Shown: positions 13,353 to 23,339 of the stretch, piece after piece | Layout of the letters: the number at the start of each line of letters is the position of its first letter | Position numbering within the stretch: position 1 is the first letter of the stretch | DNA from: Zygophlyctis sp. KS116 | Lineage: Eukaryota; Chytridiomycota | NCBI GenBank assembly: GCA_054661495.1 | Contig: BAAFSQ010000015.1 | Location: 16,087 to 80,086 of the forward strand | DNA length: 64,000 bases | Direction of reading: 5' to 3' | Made by a program: the position numbers and the translations under genes | The notes under the pieces: model-generated | Told to the model about the DNA's origin: nothing | Database searches by the model: none | Seen by the model: only the letters and a program-made list of their open reading frames with translations

Positions 13353-14639
13353 ATGGGACTAGATGAATCAATCGGCAAGATCAATGAAATAAAGGAACAC
13401 TTTCCCTCTGAAAAGATACTTGATGAGGCTACAATTAAAAGGTTTTTGATTGCTAGAAGTTATGATGTGCAAAAAACTGTCGATATGATTCAGAATTATC
13501 TGGAATTTAGGAGGATAAATGATATTGATTCCATTAAACCTCCAAATGGCATTGATAGACCTTTTACAATGTCTGTTCGGAAGTTGTATAGAGATTCAAA
13601 CTATGATTCAAATGCAATTGGTTTAAAAGATGAATTTAGAAAGTTTTATCCTGCTACTGGTGGGATGGGGGTTCATGGCTATGATCGGCAAGGTCATCCG
13701 ATATTGATTGAACTATTGGGTAAGTATAATGTCAAAAAAATGGCTGAATTATGTGATCCAGAGGTTCTAAAAGAATTTTGTATATTAAATAATGAATTTA
13801 TCTTTGGACAAGTAATGGCTGAATGTAGTAGGATACATAAAAGTACAATAGAAAAGGTATTTTACTATTTTTAAAAGATTGATGGTTGCAATATTTGATT
13901 GTACTGGAATGGGTTTACATCAATTTCATGTTCCGGGGATCATGTTATTGAAAGTAGTTGCATCATTAAACCAAGACTATTATCCTGAACGTTTATACAA
14001 GATATTTATAGTTAATGCTCCAGTATTTTTCTCTGCAGCATGGGCAATAGTGAAAATTGGATTGGATAAACGTGTATTGGATAAAGTTATGGTACTAGGA
14101 TCGGATTATAAAACTACTCTATTAAAGCATATTAGTCATGATCAACTTCCAAGTTTTCTTGGTGGATCGTGTACTTGTGCTCATATGGCTGGTGGATGTG
14201 TTCCATCTCCTTCTGAAGATATACCAGGCGATCATTTGGCTTATCGCTATAAAGCTTTTCTTAAAAAATCTCAACCAATTCATGAACATGTAGTAAATCT
14301 TCAAGGAAATTTTCCAATTCATTTCAAGTACGAGTCTCTAGCAAATTTAAGTTTTGAAATCATGCATGGCTCAAAGTATTTTTTAAAATACTAATATTTA
14401 GAGTAATATATACAAGTGATTCCAATCAATTAAATGATACATCAATTTCTCTAAATCCAGGGCAATACATTTTCCGATGGACTGGACAAAAGCTTTCTTT
14501 TAGGCAATCTAGATTAGATTATACAATTTTACGGCAATTAAGTCATTCAGATTCTGGATTTGGACTCCTTGATGATGAATGGGTTGACTCTGAGGGCGAT
14601 GTTTTTTATGACTCAAAAGAATGTTTGTGCTGGTGCTAA
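13353..14639 (+). CDS. SEC14-like CRAL-TRIO plus GOLD domain lipid-transfer protein
   Basis: Probable phosphatidylinositol/lipid transfer protein of the SEC14-like (SEC14L1-4) type. A CRAL-TRIO N domain (TIKRFLIARSYDVQKT) and the lipid-binding CRAL-TRIO domain (FDCTGMGLHQF, NQDYYPERLYKIFIVNAP) are followed by a C-terminal GOLD domain reached through a 26-nt intron near 14374-14399 (VIYTSDSN...YIFRWTG). The first intron (about 13857-13878) joins STIEK to the CRAL-TRIO core. The stop codon is 14637-14639, so the last 41 nt or fewer also encode the start of the HEM4 gene in another frame. Confidence 0.85.
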
Positions 14640-15306
14640 AGTTTGTTTTATAAAAGATTACATTGACAATTACATTTTTAAAGACTGCGATTGTACATTT
14701 GTTTCTCCACTAGTGTCTGATACTCTTGATGTGAATATTGACGAAACTAAATACGATGGACTCGTAGTCACTTCTAAGCGATCACTGGAAGCGTTGAGTA
14801 ATTACATCATTAACACCATAGAAGATCTCAAGGATTTAAAGGGAAAGACGCTCTTTGTTGTTGGTCCTTCTACTCATGCAAAGGCTGTTGAAATGGGATT
14901 CAAGTCTATTTTGGGATCAGAGAGCGGATCCGCTCTCGCATTAGTGGACTATATTCTAAAAGGAAAATGTAACAGGCTGTTATTGCTGACAGGTGATAAA
15001 AATAGGGACGATTTACCTTTGGCTTTAACTGCAGCCAAAGTTCAGTTTGATCAACTCAAAGTCTATGAAACGAAAACAAATCCCAATTTGGAAGTGGATT
15101 TGTTAAAATTGAAAAATCCAGAATGGATGGTGTTTTTTAGTCCCTCTGGATTCAATGCTGTGAATGAATTCTTGAAGGAGTTTCCTAAAATTGCATGTAT
15201 TGGAAAGACGACAGCGTCTCATATCAGGGATCGTGGATACGAAGTGATGGCGATTGCATCAACTCCTGATCCGGTGTCTCTGTATAATGCAATGTTCAAC
15301 ACATAA
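14599..15306 (+). CDS. HEM4: Uroporphyrinogen-III synthase
   Basis: Cytosolic haem-biosynthesis enzyme that closes hydroxymethylbilane to uroporphyrinogen III. Two-lobed HemD fold: YDGLVVTSKRSLEAL in lobe one, TLFVVGPSTHAKAVEMGF, LLLTGDKNRDDLP hinge region, YETKTNP, WMVFFSPSGFNAV and a CIGKTTASHIRDRGY C-terminal block. The family is divergent in sequence but these blocks are typical. The frame extends upstream without an obvious start; ATG at 14599 or 14608 is most plausible. Either puts the start inside the end of the SEC14-GOLD coding sequence. Single exon. The convergent RSC-like gene stops 13 nt downstream. Confidence 0.85.
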   Translation: MFFMTQKNVCAGAKVCFIKDYIDNYIFKDCDCTFVSPLVSDTLDVNIDETKYDGLVVTSKRSLEALSNYIINTIEDLKDLKGKTLFVVGPSTHAKAVEMGFKSILGSESGSALALVDYILKGKCNRLLLLTGDKNRDDLPLALTAAKVQFDQLKVYETKTNPNLEVDLLKLKNPEWMVFFSPSGFNAVNEFLKEFPKIACIGKTTASHIRDRGYEVMAIASTPDPVSLYNAMFNT

Positions 15307-15319
15307 TAATAGATTTATT

Positions 15320-17378
15320 TCAAGAAGAGACTAATGATGAGGCATCCTTGAGCCAAATGGAAGCAAGTTCTTCAATTAAAATTACTAAAAAATTACCTTG
15401 CAATGTTTCAGTTAGACGGTTCCAGTTAACATCACCTTCTATATTAACGATTTGCGAGTCAGCCACCGGCTCCTCTTTTGTTTTGGGCAAAACCTTTTTA
15501 CGAGTGGGTTGAACAGGCTCTTGTGCCCGCTTGGAGAGATATTCGACAGAGTGCATTGGCTGTTCTTGGTCCAGGACGTCCAGAGGAGGGCCTGCAAACC
15601 ATTTAATGCGCCCATCAGGGAGTCTATCAAAACTTTCGGCTGATTATTAATAAAATCTAGAAAATACCAGTTGATTCAATTATATTGTCTCCAGGAAGAT
15701 TTCCAAGTTGATTGTAATACAATGGGTTGATTTGATTAGTTGGACCAGAGGGTGTCTGTCCTGCTATATTAGGACGGCCAAAACCTCCCCCAGATATGGC
15801 AGACGTTGCCGTGTTAGGAAGTGGAGTAGAGTAAGCGGGAACACCAAGATATGGATTCGGACCCACTTGTAATTGTGGTCCAGGCGGAAGGGCTGGAGCT
15901 TGCGGTCGAACTGGACCAGGAGATAACACAATCTAGAAAATAAGATATTAAACCTTACCTTTTTCTCTGGAGCTACGGGAGTTGATCCAATAGGATTAAC
16001 AACTGCAGTTGATCTACGAGGTCTTCCGCGTCTTTCAACCTGTTCTGAAGCATCCTCGTCATCTTCCTCTTCATCTTCCAGTTCAGGTTCCGGTTCCGAG
16101 ACCTCTTCAGCCTCCTTCTTCACAAGACTTTCAGCAATAGATGACAATACCTTAACTGGTACTAATGGAGTATCAAATAATTCCAAATTAGGCTCTACTC
16201 CACGTACTGATTCAGGAACAGCTGAACTCCAATTCTTAATTTTTGAGATATGTTTCGCCTGATCATTATATCTAGACTCGCAAACAAAAGTATTTTCAAA
16301 AGTGGCATCCTTTGGCCGACCACGACAGTAGTCTTTGACTTGTAAAATCCAACATTTCCCAACCACATCCTTTGTTGAATAATTCACAAAATTATTGGAT
16401 TTAAGTACTTCTTTTTCCATAAATTTTGTAGAAGCCTTATGAACAGTTTGTTCTGGTAACAAATACCAACATACAGTCAATCCCTCTGCCAAACCTCCAC
16501 TTTTATGAGCCCAAATATCAAAAATCTGCCCTATAATTGGCTTTGAGGGATCAATTTCATTTCTAATTAAAACACAATCCCCTATTCTTTTAGCTTTAAG
16601 CTTTTACCAACTTTATAAACTTCTCGGCCAACTTTAAAAGTATCAACTTTAAAAGCCCCAACTCCTAATATTTCCACACCTTTACTTGGAGTGGTCCCTG
16701 TAATTTCATAAAAAATACTCTAAATCTTTTTAAAATTTCTATAATTACCATCAAAAACTCTGCATCTGTAATCACCTCTGAACCTTCTGCATTATACTGT
16801 TTTGCATTTGAAACCATTAATTTCAAGTCTGATTCAATTTCCTGAATATTATTTATAGTCCCATCAGAGATTTTCTCTATTATACTAGATAATGCAATAG
16901 GATTCTTAATTTCTTGGTAATAATCTGGATACATATTTTCATCTGGTAATTCTTGAAAGAGTTCCGACTGACTTACATCCCACAACTTGTCAATAATTCC
17001 TTTTAAATCATTTTTCCCTTTTTTTGGAGACGTAAGAGTCTCTTTAGAGTATGCATCTTCTAGAGCCTGTCCTAAAGTAATTGCATCCTTGTAAATAATA
17101 GAACCTTTTCTATTGTAAGTTTTTGCATTTTCTAGCATTAATATCAAATCATTGTAAAGTCCAGACAAGTCCGAGTAAGAGTTATTTTCAATTTTATCAT
17201 AAATGATATCTAGAGCAATTGGATTTTTAATTATAGTGTAATAGTCTGGATATTCATTTTTATCTGGTAGAGAAGCAAATATTTCTGATAAACTTCTTCC
17301 TCCCTTGTCTTCTAAATCATTAATGACTTGATAGAGAGATTTTAGATTTGTCTTGATATTGGATTTTCTTTTTGGCAT
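15320..17378 (-). CDS. RSC1: RSC1/RSC2-like protein: two bromodomains, BAH domain, C-terminal motif
   Basis: Subunit of a fungal RSC-type (SWI/SNF, polybromo-related) chromatin remodeller. Two tandem bromodomains (FASLPDKNEYPDYYTIIKNP and FQELPDENMYPDYYQEIKNP) precede a BAH domain (FDIWAHKSGG, VCWYLLPEQT, FVCESRYND). An acidic stretch, a Pro/Gly-rich linker, and the fungal C-terminal signature DGRIKWFAGPPLDV follow. That signature is in frame only after a 28-nt intron near 15630-15657. The apparent GNFLVILIE insertion near the end is probably a 27-nt intron that happens to keep frame. ATG 17376-17378. Confidence 0.85.
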
Positions 17379-17466
17379 TTAACAAATTCACGATTTTGGA
17401 ATTTTTTAATTGAAATGACACCTCGGACTGACCCCAATTTCTCAATTCTCAACACTCTTATCTTTT

Positions 17467-18285
17467 TTAAATTTCAACTCTTTCTAATTGAGTAATTCTA
17501 ACATTATTAAATATATAAATATTACTAGTAGTTCCAGGAGAAAACGTATAAGATTGTTCTTTAATTCCACGTTCATTTGGTGTATGATAGTTTCTTAATA
17601 CAACAGTCTCAGAATCTGTAATCACAGTTACATCCACATTAGATCCTGAGCCCAAATCATTAAAAATACCTGCTTGGATTGCTTCAGAGACTAATTCAAT
17701 TGCTGATTCTCTATCTAAATCTTTTTTCCATTTAGATTCAAATACAGCCATTGCATTTAAAGAACCAGATCCCATAGTAACAAATGGAAGTTTATCAGTA
17801 GATCCATGAGGATATATAGTATATAATTGAGGTCCATTAATATCACAACCTCCCAAAACTAAAGCTGCACCGATTTGACCTTGATACTTGAATAACATTT
17901 GCTTCAACATTGTCATTGCAGTTACAACACGAGATTTTCTTCCAGTTGCAAAACGATGTAATTCTAATCTTGAAGAAATTAGAGCAGTCGTAAATTCAGT
18001 ATCTGCAGCTGTACCAGCACCACAACAGTAAATGTTATCAGAAAGATAATGAATTTTTTCACAATTTTTATCAGCAACGATTGGACCTGCTGTTGCACGA
18101 GTATCAGCGCCCAACACGAGCCCATCCTTGAATTATAAAATTTAAATTACTTTAAACAAACAGCCAACAATTGTAGTTCCAGTAGATGTAGTCAAGGGAG
18201 GTTTAAGACCCTTGTTGACAAGAGCAGTGTTTCGACCAACGTTATCAAAGGAAAATCCAGATTTTGAATATTCGGATTTTAACAT
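17467..18285 (-). CDS. PSMB7: 20S proteasome beta2 subunit (trypsin-like site)
   Basis: Catalytic beta-type subunit of the 20S core. Exon 1 (18151-18285) encodes 45 residues including the propeptide and the processing site TSTG/TTIVG, giving catalytic Thr1 at residue 37. The 24-nt intron 18127-18150 is followed by [17 protein letters not shown], the usual Asp17 region. [12 protein letters not shown] and [13 protein letters not shown] are beta2 hallmarks, and the C-terminal extension typical of beta2 is present. 264 residues, normal for the family. Start ATG 18283-18285. Confidence 0.95.
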
Positions 18286-18559
18286 TTTAAGAACCTGGAC
18301 CTAGAAATTGTTGACAATTCCTTGTTGATTCTTGACTCTTGTGCATTCAAATGTTCAAATATTGGATTTTACTATTGTAAATTAAAAAACACAAGATTAA
18401 AAATTTAAAAATTTATTATTAAAAATAGGAAAACAATGTTTAATCTCATTCATTTACCATGTAAAAACCTGGACATTGCCCTCGACTGTGCAGGAAATAT
18501 TTTTCAACCTTATCAGTAAGTGATCTTTAATAGCATTTGTCAAGATTACAAGATTTATA
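18286..18559. other. 274-nt divergent intergenic region
   Basis: AT-rich spacer between the divergent proteasome beta2 and Rieske-DUF455 genes. It contains a 26-codon open stretch from ATG 18436 (MFNLIHLPCKN) that ends at a possible donor GTAAGT. I could not splice it in frame to the Rieske gene, so I treat this as promoter/leader. Confidence 0.4.
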
Positions 18560-19871
18560 ATGATTACAGATAATACTGCGGATGATTGCAACAAGGTTTG
18601 GAAAGATATTCCAACTGAAAAAGTTATAGATAATGATAGATTTAGTATTCAAATTAATCAATTAAAATTCACAATATTGAAAAAAGGCGAGGAATATTTT
18701 GGAATTGAAAGTGTTTGTCCTCATTCTGGTAATTTTTTATAAAATTTAAATTAAAAGGTGGGCCGTTGGGATCTGGAGATATTGAAGATTTGAGTATTAA
18801 ATGTCCATGGCATGGGTTTAAATATTCTCTCTCTGATGGGAGCTGTGAAGATGATCCTGATCATTCGGCAATCACGATTTCTGTAAAGAAGATTGATTCT
18901 AAATTCTTAATTTATGTGCATCCTAAAGATATTATTCAATTTATTAAACAAGAAGAGACTTGTTTAAAAACAGTTGATTCAATTCAAATTAAACCAATTC
19001 AGGAAAATAAAACTCTAATAGATTGGGCATTCTCAATCATAAATACTAGTAATGCATCGCTAAAGGTGGAGTTGACTTTTCATGTTGCAAAGTTGTGGAA
19101 TGCAGGAGAATTAAAAGAAATTGGAAAATCAATTAATTATAATAGTATTCCTCCTAGAGATCCTCAATTAGAATTTACTAGACCTAATAAAGCTAGTAAA
19201 AGAGGTAATGGAGGGACTGTAGAAAGTAGAATTGCTATATTACATGCTTTAGCTAATATTGAGCAATGGGCAATAGATTTAGGATGGGATATTATTGTTC
19301 GATTTGCACAAGATCTTCCACATGAATTTTCTTCGGATTTTATAAAGTTGGCGTCTGATGAAGCTAAACATTTTACATTTCTAGAAACAAGATTAAAAGA
19401 TTTGGGATCTTTTTTTGGGGCTATCAAAGTACATGGGTCTTTATGGGAAGCTGCTTTAGAAACTAAAGATGATATTCTTGCTAGACTTGCAATTGTACAC
19501 ATGGTTCATGAAGGAAGAGGGCTGGATGTTAATCCAAAAACTATTGAGAAATTTAGAAAGGCATCGGATTTTGAATCTGTAGAGAAATTAGAAATTATAC
19601 ATTCAGTAATTAATTATAGTTTTATTATAGGATGAAATCACTCACGTAGCTCTAGGTCAGAAGTGGTTTTCTAGTCTATGCAAAGAGAAACAGTTGGATC
19701 AATATGATACATTTCATAGTTTGGTTAGGAAATTTTACAGAGGGTAGCTTTTTAATATTTACTGACATGATTAGGCTCCTCAAACCTCCTTTTAATAAAG
19801 AGGATCGGCTAAAGGCAGGACTTGATCCAAATTATTATTTGCCTTTGAGTGTCACTGCCGCCTTAAACTAA
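18560..19871 (+). CDS. Rieske [2Fe-2S] domain fused to DUF455 ferritin-like domain
   Basis: Two-domain redox protein. The N-terminal Rieske domain has both cluster-binding boxes, CPHSGGPLG and CPWHGFKY; box 1 is created only by splicing 18729-18757 (29 nt). After a linker comes a DUF455/ferritin-like helical bundle with apparent di-metal ligands: ALANIEQWAIDLGWD, SDEAKHFTFLE (ExxH) and DEITHVALGQKWF (DExxH, after a 25-nt intron), then the family end FYRGLLKPPFN...AGLDPNYYLPL. The enzymatic role is unknown; a metal-dependent oxidase/hydroxylase fed by the Rieske cluster is a reasonable inference. Start ATG 18560-18562. Confidence 0.8.
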
Positions 19872-19994
19872 ATGACACTTGATTCGGAAATTCTCAAAAG
19901 AAGATTTGATCACACTCTTAAAAATGGCAAATTGAACCAACAGTTTCATTTAATGCCGGTGGCGGTTTTTGTAAGGAATTCAATAGTTTAAGTC

Positions 19995-20110
19995 TTTAAT
20001 CAATGCATAATATTTTTGATATCATTTTTACCTCTTCTTGTTCATTTCTACTCTGAGTGCAGATGATCCGGTAGCCAATGCAAGCAATATAGTGGAAGAT
20101 AAATACTCGT
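19995..20110 (+). repeat. Degenerate direct duplicate of the 5' end of the TMEM198-like gene
   Basis: From ATG 20003 the DNA parallels the start of the downstream gene (ATG 20194) for roughly 105 nt: GATATCATTTTTACC against GATATCATTTTTTACC, then TTGTTCATTTC and GCAGATGATCC.GTAGCCAATGC in both. One T is missing from the T-run and further changes follow, so the signal-peptide frame is lost after about 10 codons. The rest of the 19872-20193 spacer holds nothing else recognisable apart from a GC-richer patch near 20135-20160. Confidence 0.85.
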
Positions 20111-20193
20111 ATGCGAGTCTCATCGAGAACGAGCCGGGGCTGTGGCGGTGGCGTTGATCTTGCAAAAGATAAAAATAGCATTCTTGTTGATCC

Positions 20194-20955
20194 ATGCAGA
20201 ATATTCTTGATATCATTTTTTACCTCTTTTTGTTCATTTCAACTGTCATTGCAGATGATCCAGTAGCCAATGCAAGCAACATTATAGGCAATGAGTACAC
20301 TCCATCTGTAATGGTGTCTGGAATCTTAACAATCTTGATCGGAACACTAATGCTCTTCTTTGGCTATAGATCTTTAAAGTTTTTACTGTTTTTTGCCGGT
20401 TTCTTTGTTTTTTCAATCATTGGATTTGCTATTCTTACTAAAACCAATGCAGGAGAAGGAAATCCAAATGTACTTTTGTGGGGATCAGTTGCAATTGGTA
20501 TTCTCGGTGGAGTTTTGGCAATATTCATCTATCGTTTGGGGGTTGCTTTATTAGGTGCATTGGGAGGAATGGCTCTTGCAGGATGGATTCTATCACTAAA
20601 AGCTGGTGGACTCTTGACTGATGATACTCAGAGAACTATTTTTGTCGTAGTTTTTGCTTTGATTGGTGCAATCGCAATTCATTTTGCAGAAAAGCCTATT
20701 ATTATCCTTTGCAGTAGTTTCTCTGGTGCATATGCAATTTGTTATGGCATTGACACTTTTACAAGGCTAGGATATGCAGGTCGTCTAAGAGAGACTTATA
20801 ACACTGGGATTGAACGCACTAATTTTGAGGCTCAAGTGCAAGAAATTGGATGGCAACTTGGGTTATTACTAGCAGCAAATATTGTACTGTTTATTATTGG
20901 AGTATGGTATCAATTCAGATCCAACAGAAACAGAGATCATATGAAAGGATTTTAA
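20194..20955 (+). CDS. TMEM198/DUF4203-like multi-pass membrane protein
   Basis: 253 residues with an N-terminal signal peptide (MQNILDIIFYLFLFISTVIA, cleaved before DDPVANAS) followed by about seven hydrophobic helices rich in Gly and Ala (FFGYRSLKFLLFFAGFF, LGALGGMALAGWIL, FVVVFALIGAIAIHF, ANIVLFIIGVWYQF). This is the TMEM198/DUF4203 pattern; vertebrate TMEM198 is a Wnt-signalling membrane protein, but the function in fungi is unknown. Intronless. The next gene (NBS1) starts 18 nt after the stop. A broken copy of its first exon lies upstream. Confidence 0.75.
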   Translation: MQNILDIIFYLFLFISTVIADDPVANASNIIGNEYTPSVMVSGILTILIGTLMLFFGYRSLKFLLFFAGFFVFSIIGFAILTKTNAGEGNPNVLLWGSVAIGILGGVLAIFIYRLGVALLGALGGMALAGWILSLKAGGLLTDDTQRTIFVVVFALIGAIAIHFAEKPIIILCSSFSGAYAICYGIDTFTRLGYAGRLRETYNTGIERTNFEAQVQEIGWQLGLLLAANIVLFIIGVWYQFRSNRNRDHMKGF

Positions 20956-20973
20956 TAAATTGTTGAACCCTGA

Positions 20974-23296
20974 ATGTGGTTCTTGAGAGACTGCAACGGC
21001 AAAAATGTAATATGGCTCAAGCCAAACCAAGAATTTACAATAGGAAAAAGAAATAAGAACTTGCCAACAACCGATCCTTCAATGTCTCGAACTCATGCAA
21101 TCTTGAGCAATATTGACAATTCAGTGATTGTACAAGACTCAAACTCAACGCACGGAACTTGGGTTAAGAAATGCAACTCTGATTTCAAAAGGGAAAAGCA
21201 GATCTCATTAGAAGATAATGATCAAGTCAGATTTGGACTTTTAACTGTTTATACAATTGCATTTGTTGAAACGTTTGTCTCTTATTCTTCTATTTCTAGT
21301 CATGATCTTAGTAGGCTAAGTTTGTTATGCTCAAAATATGATCTAAGTCTGAAAAAGGATCTGGTTTCGGACTCTTTGTGTTTGGTTACGGGTGGAAATA
21401 CTTTTAGCGGTAAACAAGCACTTGCTCTGGTAATGCAAATTCCTGTAGTTTCATTAGACTGGATTAATGCATGGGATGATGTGGATTCTTATTCTTTTGA
21501 AATTCCTCAATTTACAAAGTAATTAAAAATTCTAAAATTGATAGATATCTTCCTGCAGCTATTAAAGTCAAGAATGAAATTCTAGACAAGGATTTATGGA
21601 AAATTAATGCTAGTAGGAAAATAATATTTGAGAAATTAGATTTTACCTTGTCTGGAGAAAAAGAAAATGTAAGCCGGAAAACTCTAAAATTAAGCTAGAA
21701 ATAACTAAAAGGGTGATTGAAGCGGCTGGTGGTACAGCTTCTATTCAGAATATAACAAATACGAACGTATCAAAGCTTTCTAAAGATGTTATTTTGGTTT
21801 GTGATTTACCAATGCTTGAATGGATAAAAACAATGAAATTTTCTATTCGAGCCTTGACTCAGGATGATTTAGGAATAGCTATTATGAAGGGACAATTGTA
21901 TTTAGATGATTACACTGGACAAGGATTAGCCGCAAAATCAAAAAGTTCCTTATCGGCTCTAAAGGCGGCATCATTGGATCTTTTTGAAGACTCGGTAATG
22001 GGATTTGAAGAAGAGGTTGTCAAAAGGGAAAAAGATTTACTGCCAGGCTTGAAAAGTCTCCCAGTCTCTACAAGCAAGGAAAATGAAAATAGAGGGGATA
22101 GAGTTAACAAGCCATCAAAATCTCTAGATGTTTTTTCTTTATTTGACGATGATGACTCGAAAAAAGTAAAGGCAGATAGTTCAAGCACTTCCAATTCAAA
22201 GAAGATTAATCGTCATTTTGAAGACTCAATTGACATAGATGGAAATTCTTTATCTGGAAATATAATTACACGAGCAAAACCAAAGGCAAAGGATGTATTT
22301 GACCTCTTTAATGATGATTTACTTGATGATTCTTTCAAAACTAAACAAGATCAAAAACTCAAAATATCTGAGACGGAATCAGCCAAGAAAATATTGAAAT
22401 CAAACTTGAAGCCTTCTGCCAATGTACAGCAAGTAAAAAAACAAGCTGCTCTTTCCTCTAAACAAGTTGGTAATCCGCCAAATCCAACCGTAAGCAAGAA
22501 AAAACTTAATATTGATTCATTCTTTGATAGCTTACTAAATATTGATGATGGAATGCAATCTCAAGATCCTTCAGTTAGAGAGAATAGTATTGAAGACAGC
22601 ATGAATCAGAGTAATGAAGATGTTCCGCCAAATAAAGCAGTAAAGGAAGGCGAATGTGTACCAATTGGAGCATTAAAAGGGCAAACAACTTCTCTTGCCG
22701 AACGTCTTGGAATTCGTACAACAAGCAAGGATGAAATTATCACATCCTTATCTCCTATGTCTAAAGGCGTAAATGAAAATAACATATATGGAGAGTCAGA
22801 TGATAAAGAAATAATTGTTCCTGCAACTCCAGTTAAATCGATTTCTCGTCCAATTGCTCAGCAAATCAGCATCTCAAAACAAAAAGATTCAGTTACTGTA
22901 AAAATTGAACCAGAATCCTTAGAAATCAAAGTAGGAAGCAGCATTCGAAATCAGGAACTAATCAATGAAGCTCTGGAAAAACAACGTGCTGGCCGTCGAC
23001 AGGACGAGAATGAAGTTGAAATGACTGATTCCAAAAAGACATACTCTCGCATCATTATGTCAGAGTCTCTAATGATTAATAAGCCAAATTGTGAAGTTGC
23101 CATCAATACCAAAAGATTTCTTTCTAATAGAGTAAAATATGCGTCAGTCTTGCCCCCAAAAAAACCGCCAATAGAGATGAAGATGCATTATCGTCACAAG
23201 ATTGATGAAGAAATTCTAGGGAAAAATCAATCGAGAATCAAGAATGGAAAAAAGAGAAATTGGCCTGGTTTCTCTTCTGATGATGAAAAAGATTGA
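20974..23296 (+). CDS. NBN: Nibrin/NBS1, FHA-BRCT subunit of the MRN complex
   Basis: DNA double-strand-break signalling subunit partnering MRE11-RAD50. N-terminal FHA domain (FTIGKRN, PSMSRTHAIL, DSNSTHGTWV) is followed by tandem BRCT domains (LVTGGNTFSGKQAL, VVSLDWINAWDD; a second copy across two introns of about 25-26 nt at 21523-21547 and 21670-21695). A long low-complexity middle region rich in D, S and K follows. The C-terminus has basic stretches and an acidic end (FSSDDEKD), where the family places MRE11- and ATM-binding motifs; I cannot assign these precisely. ATG 20974-20976. Confidence 0.85.
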
Positions 23297-23339
23297 CGAT
23301 CGGACTAGGCACAAGTTGTAAATTTTCAACTTTAAAAGG

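Noticed and set aside
18436-18515. Short open stretch MFNLIHLPCKN ahead of the Rieske gene
   Set aside because: Every splice I tried from its GTAAGT donor into the Rieske exon gives a stop codon, so it is not a convincing first exon.
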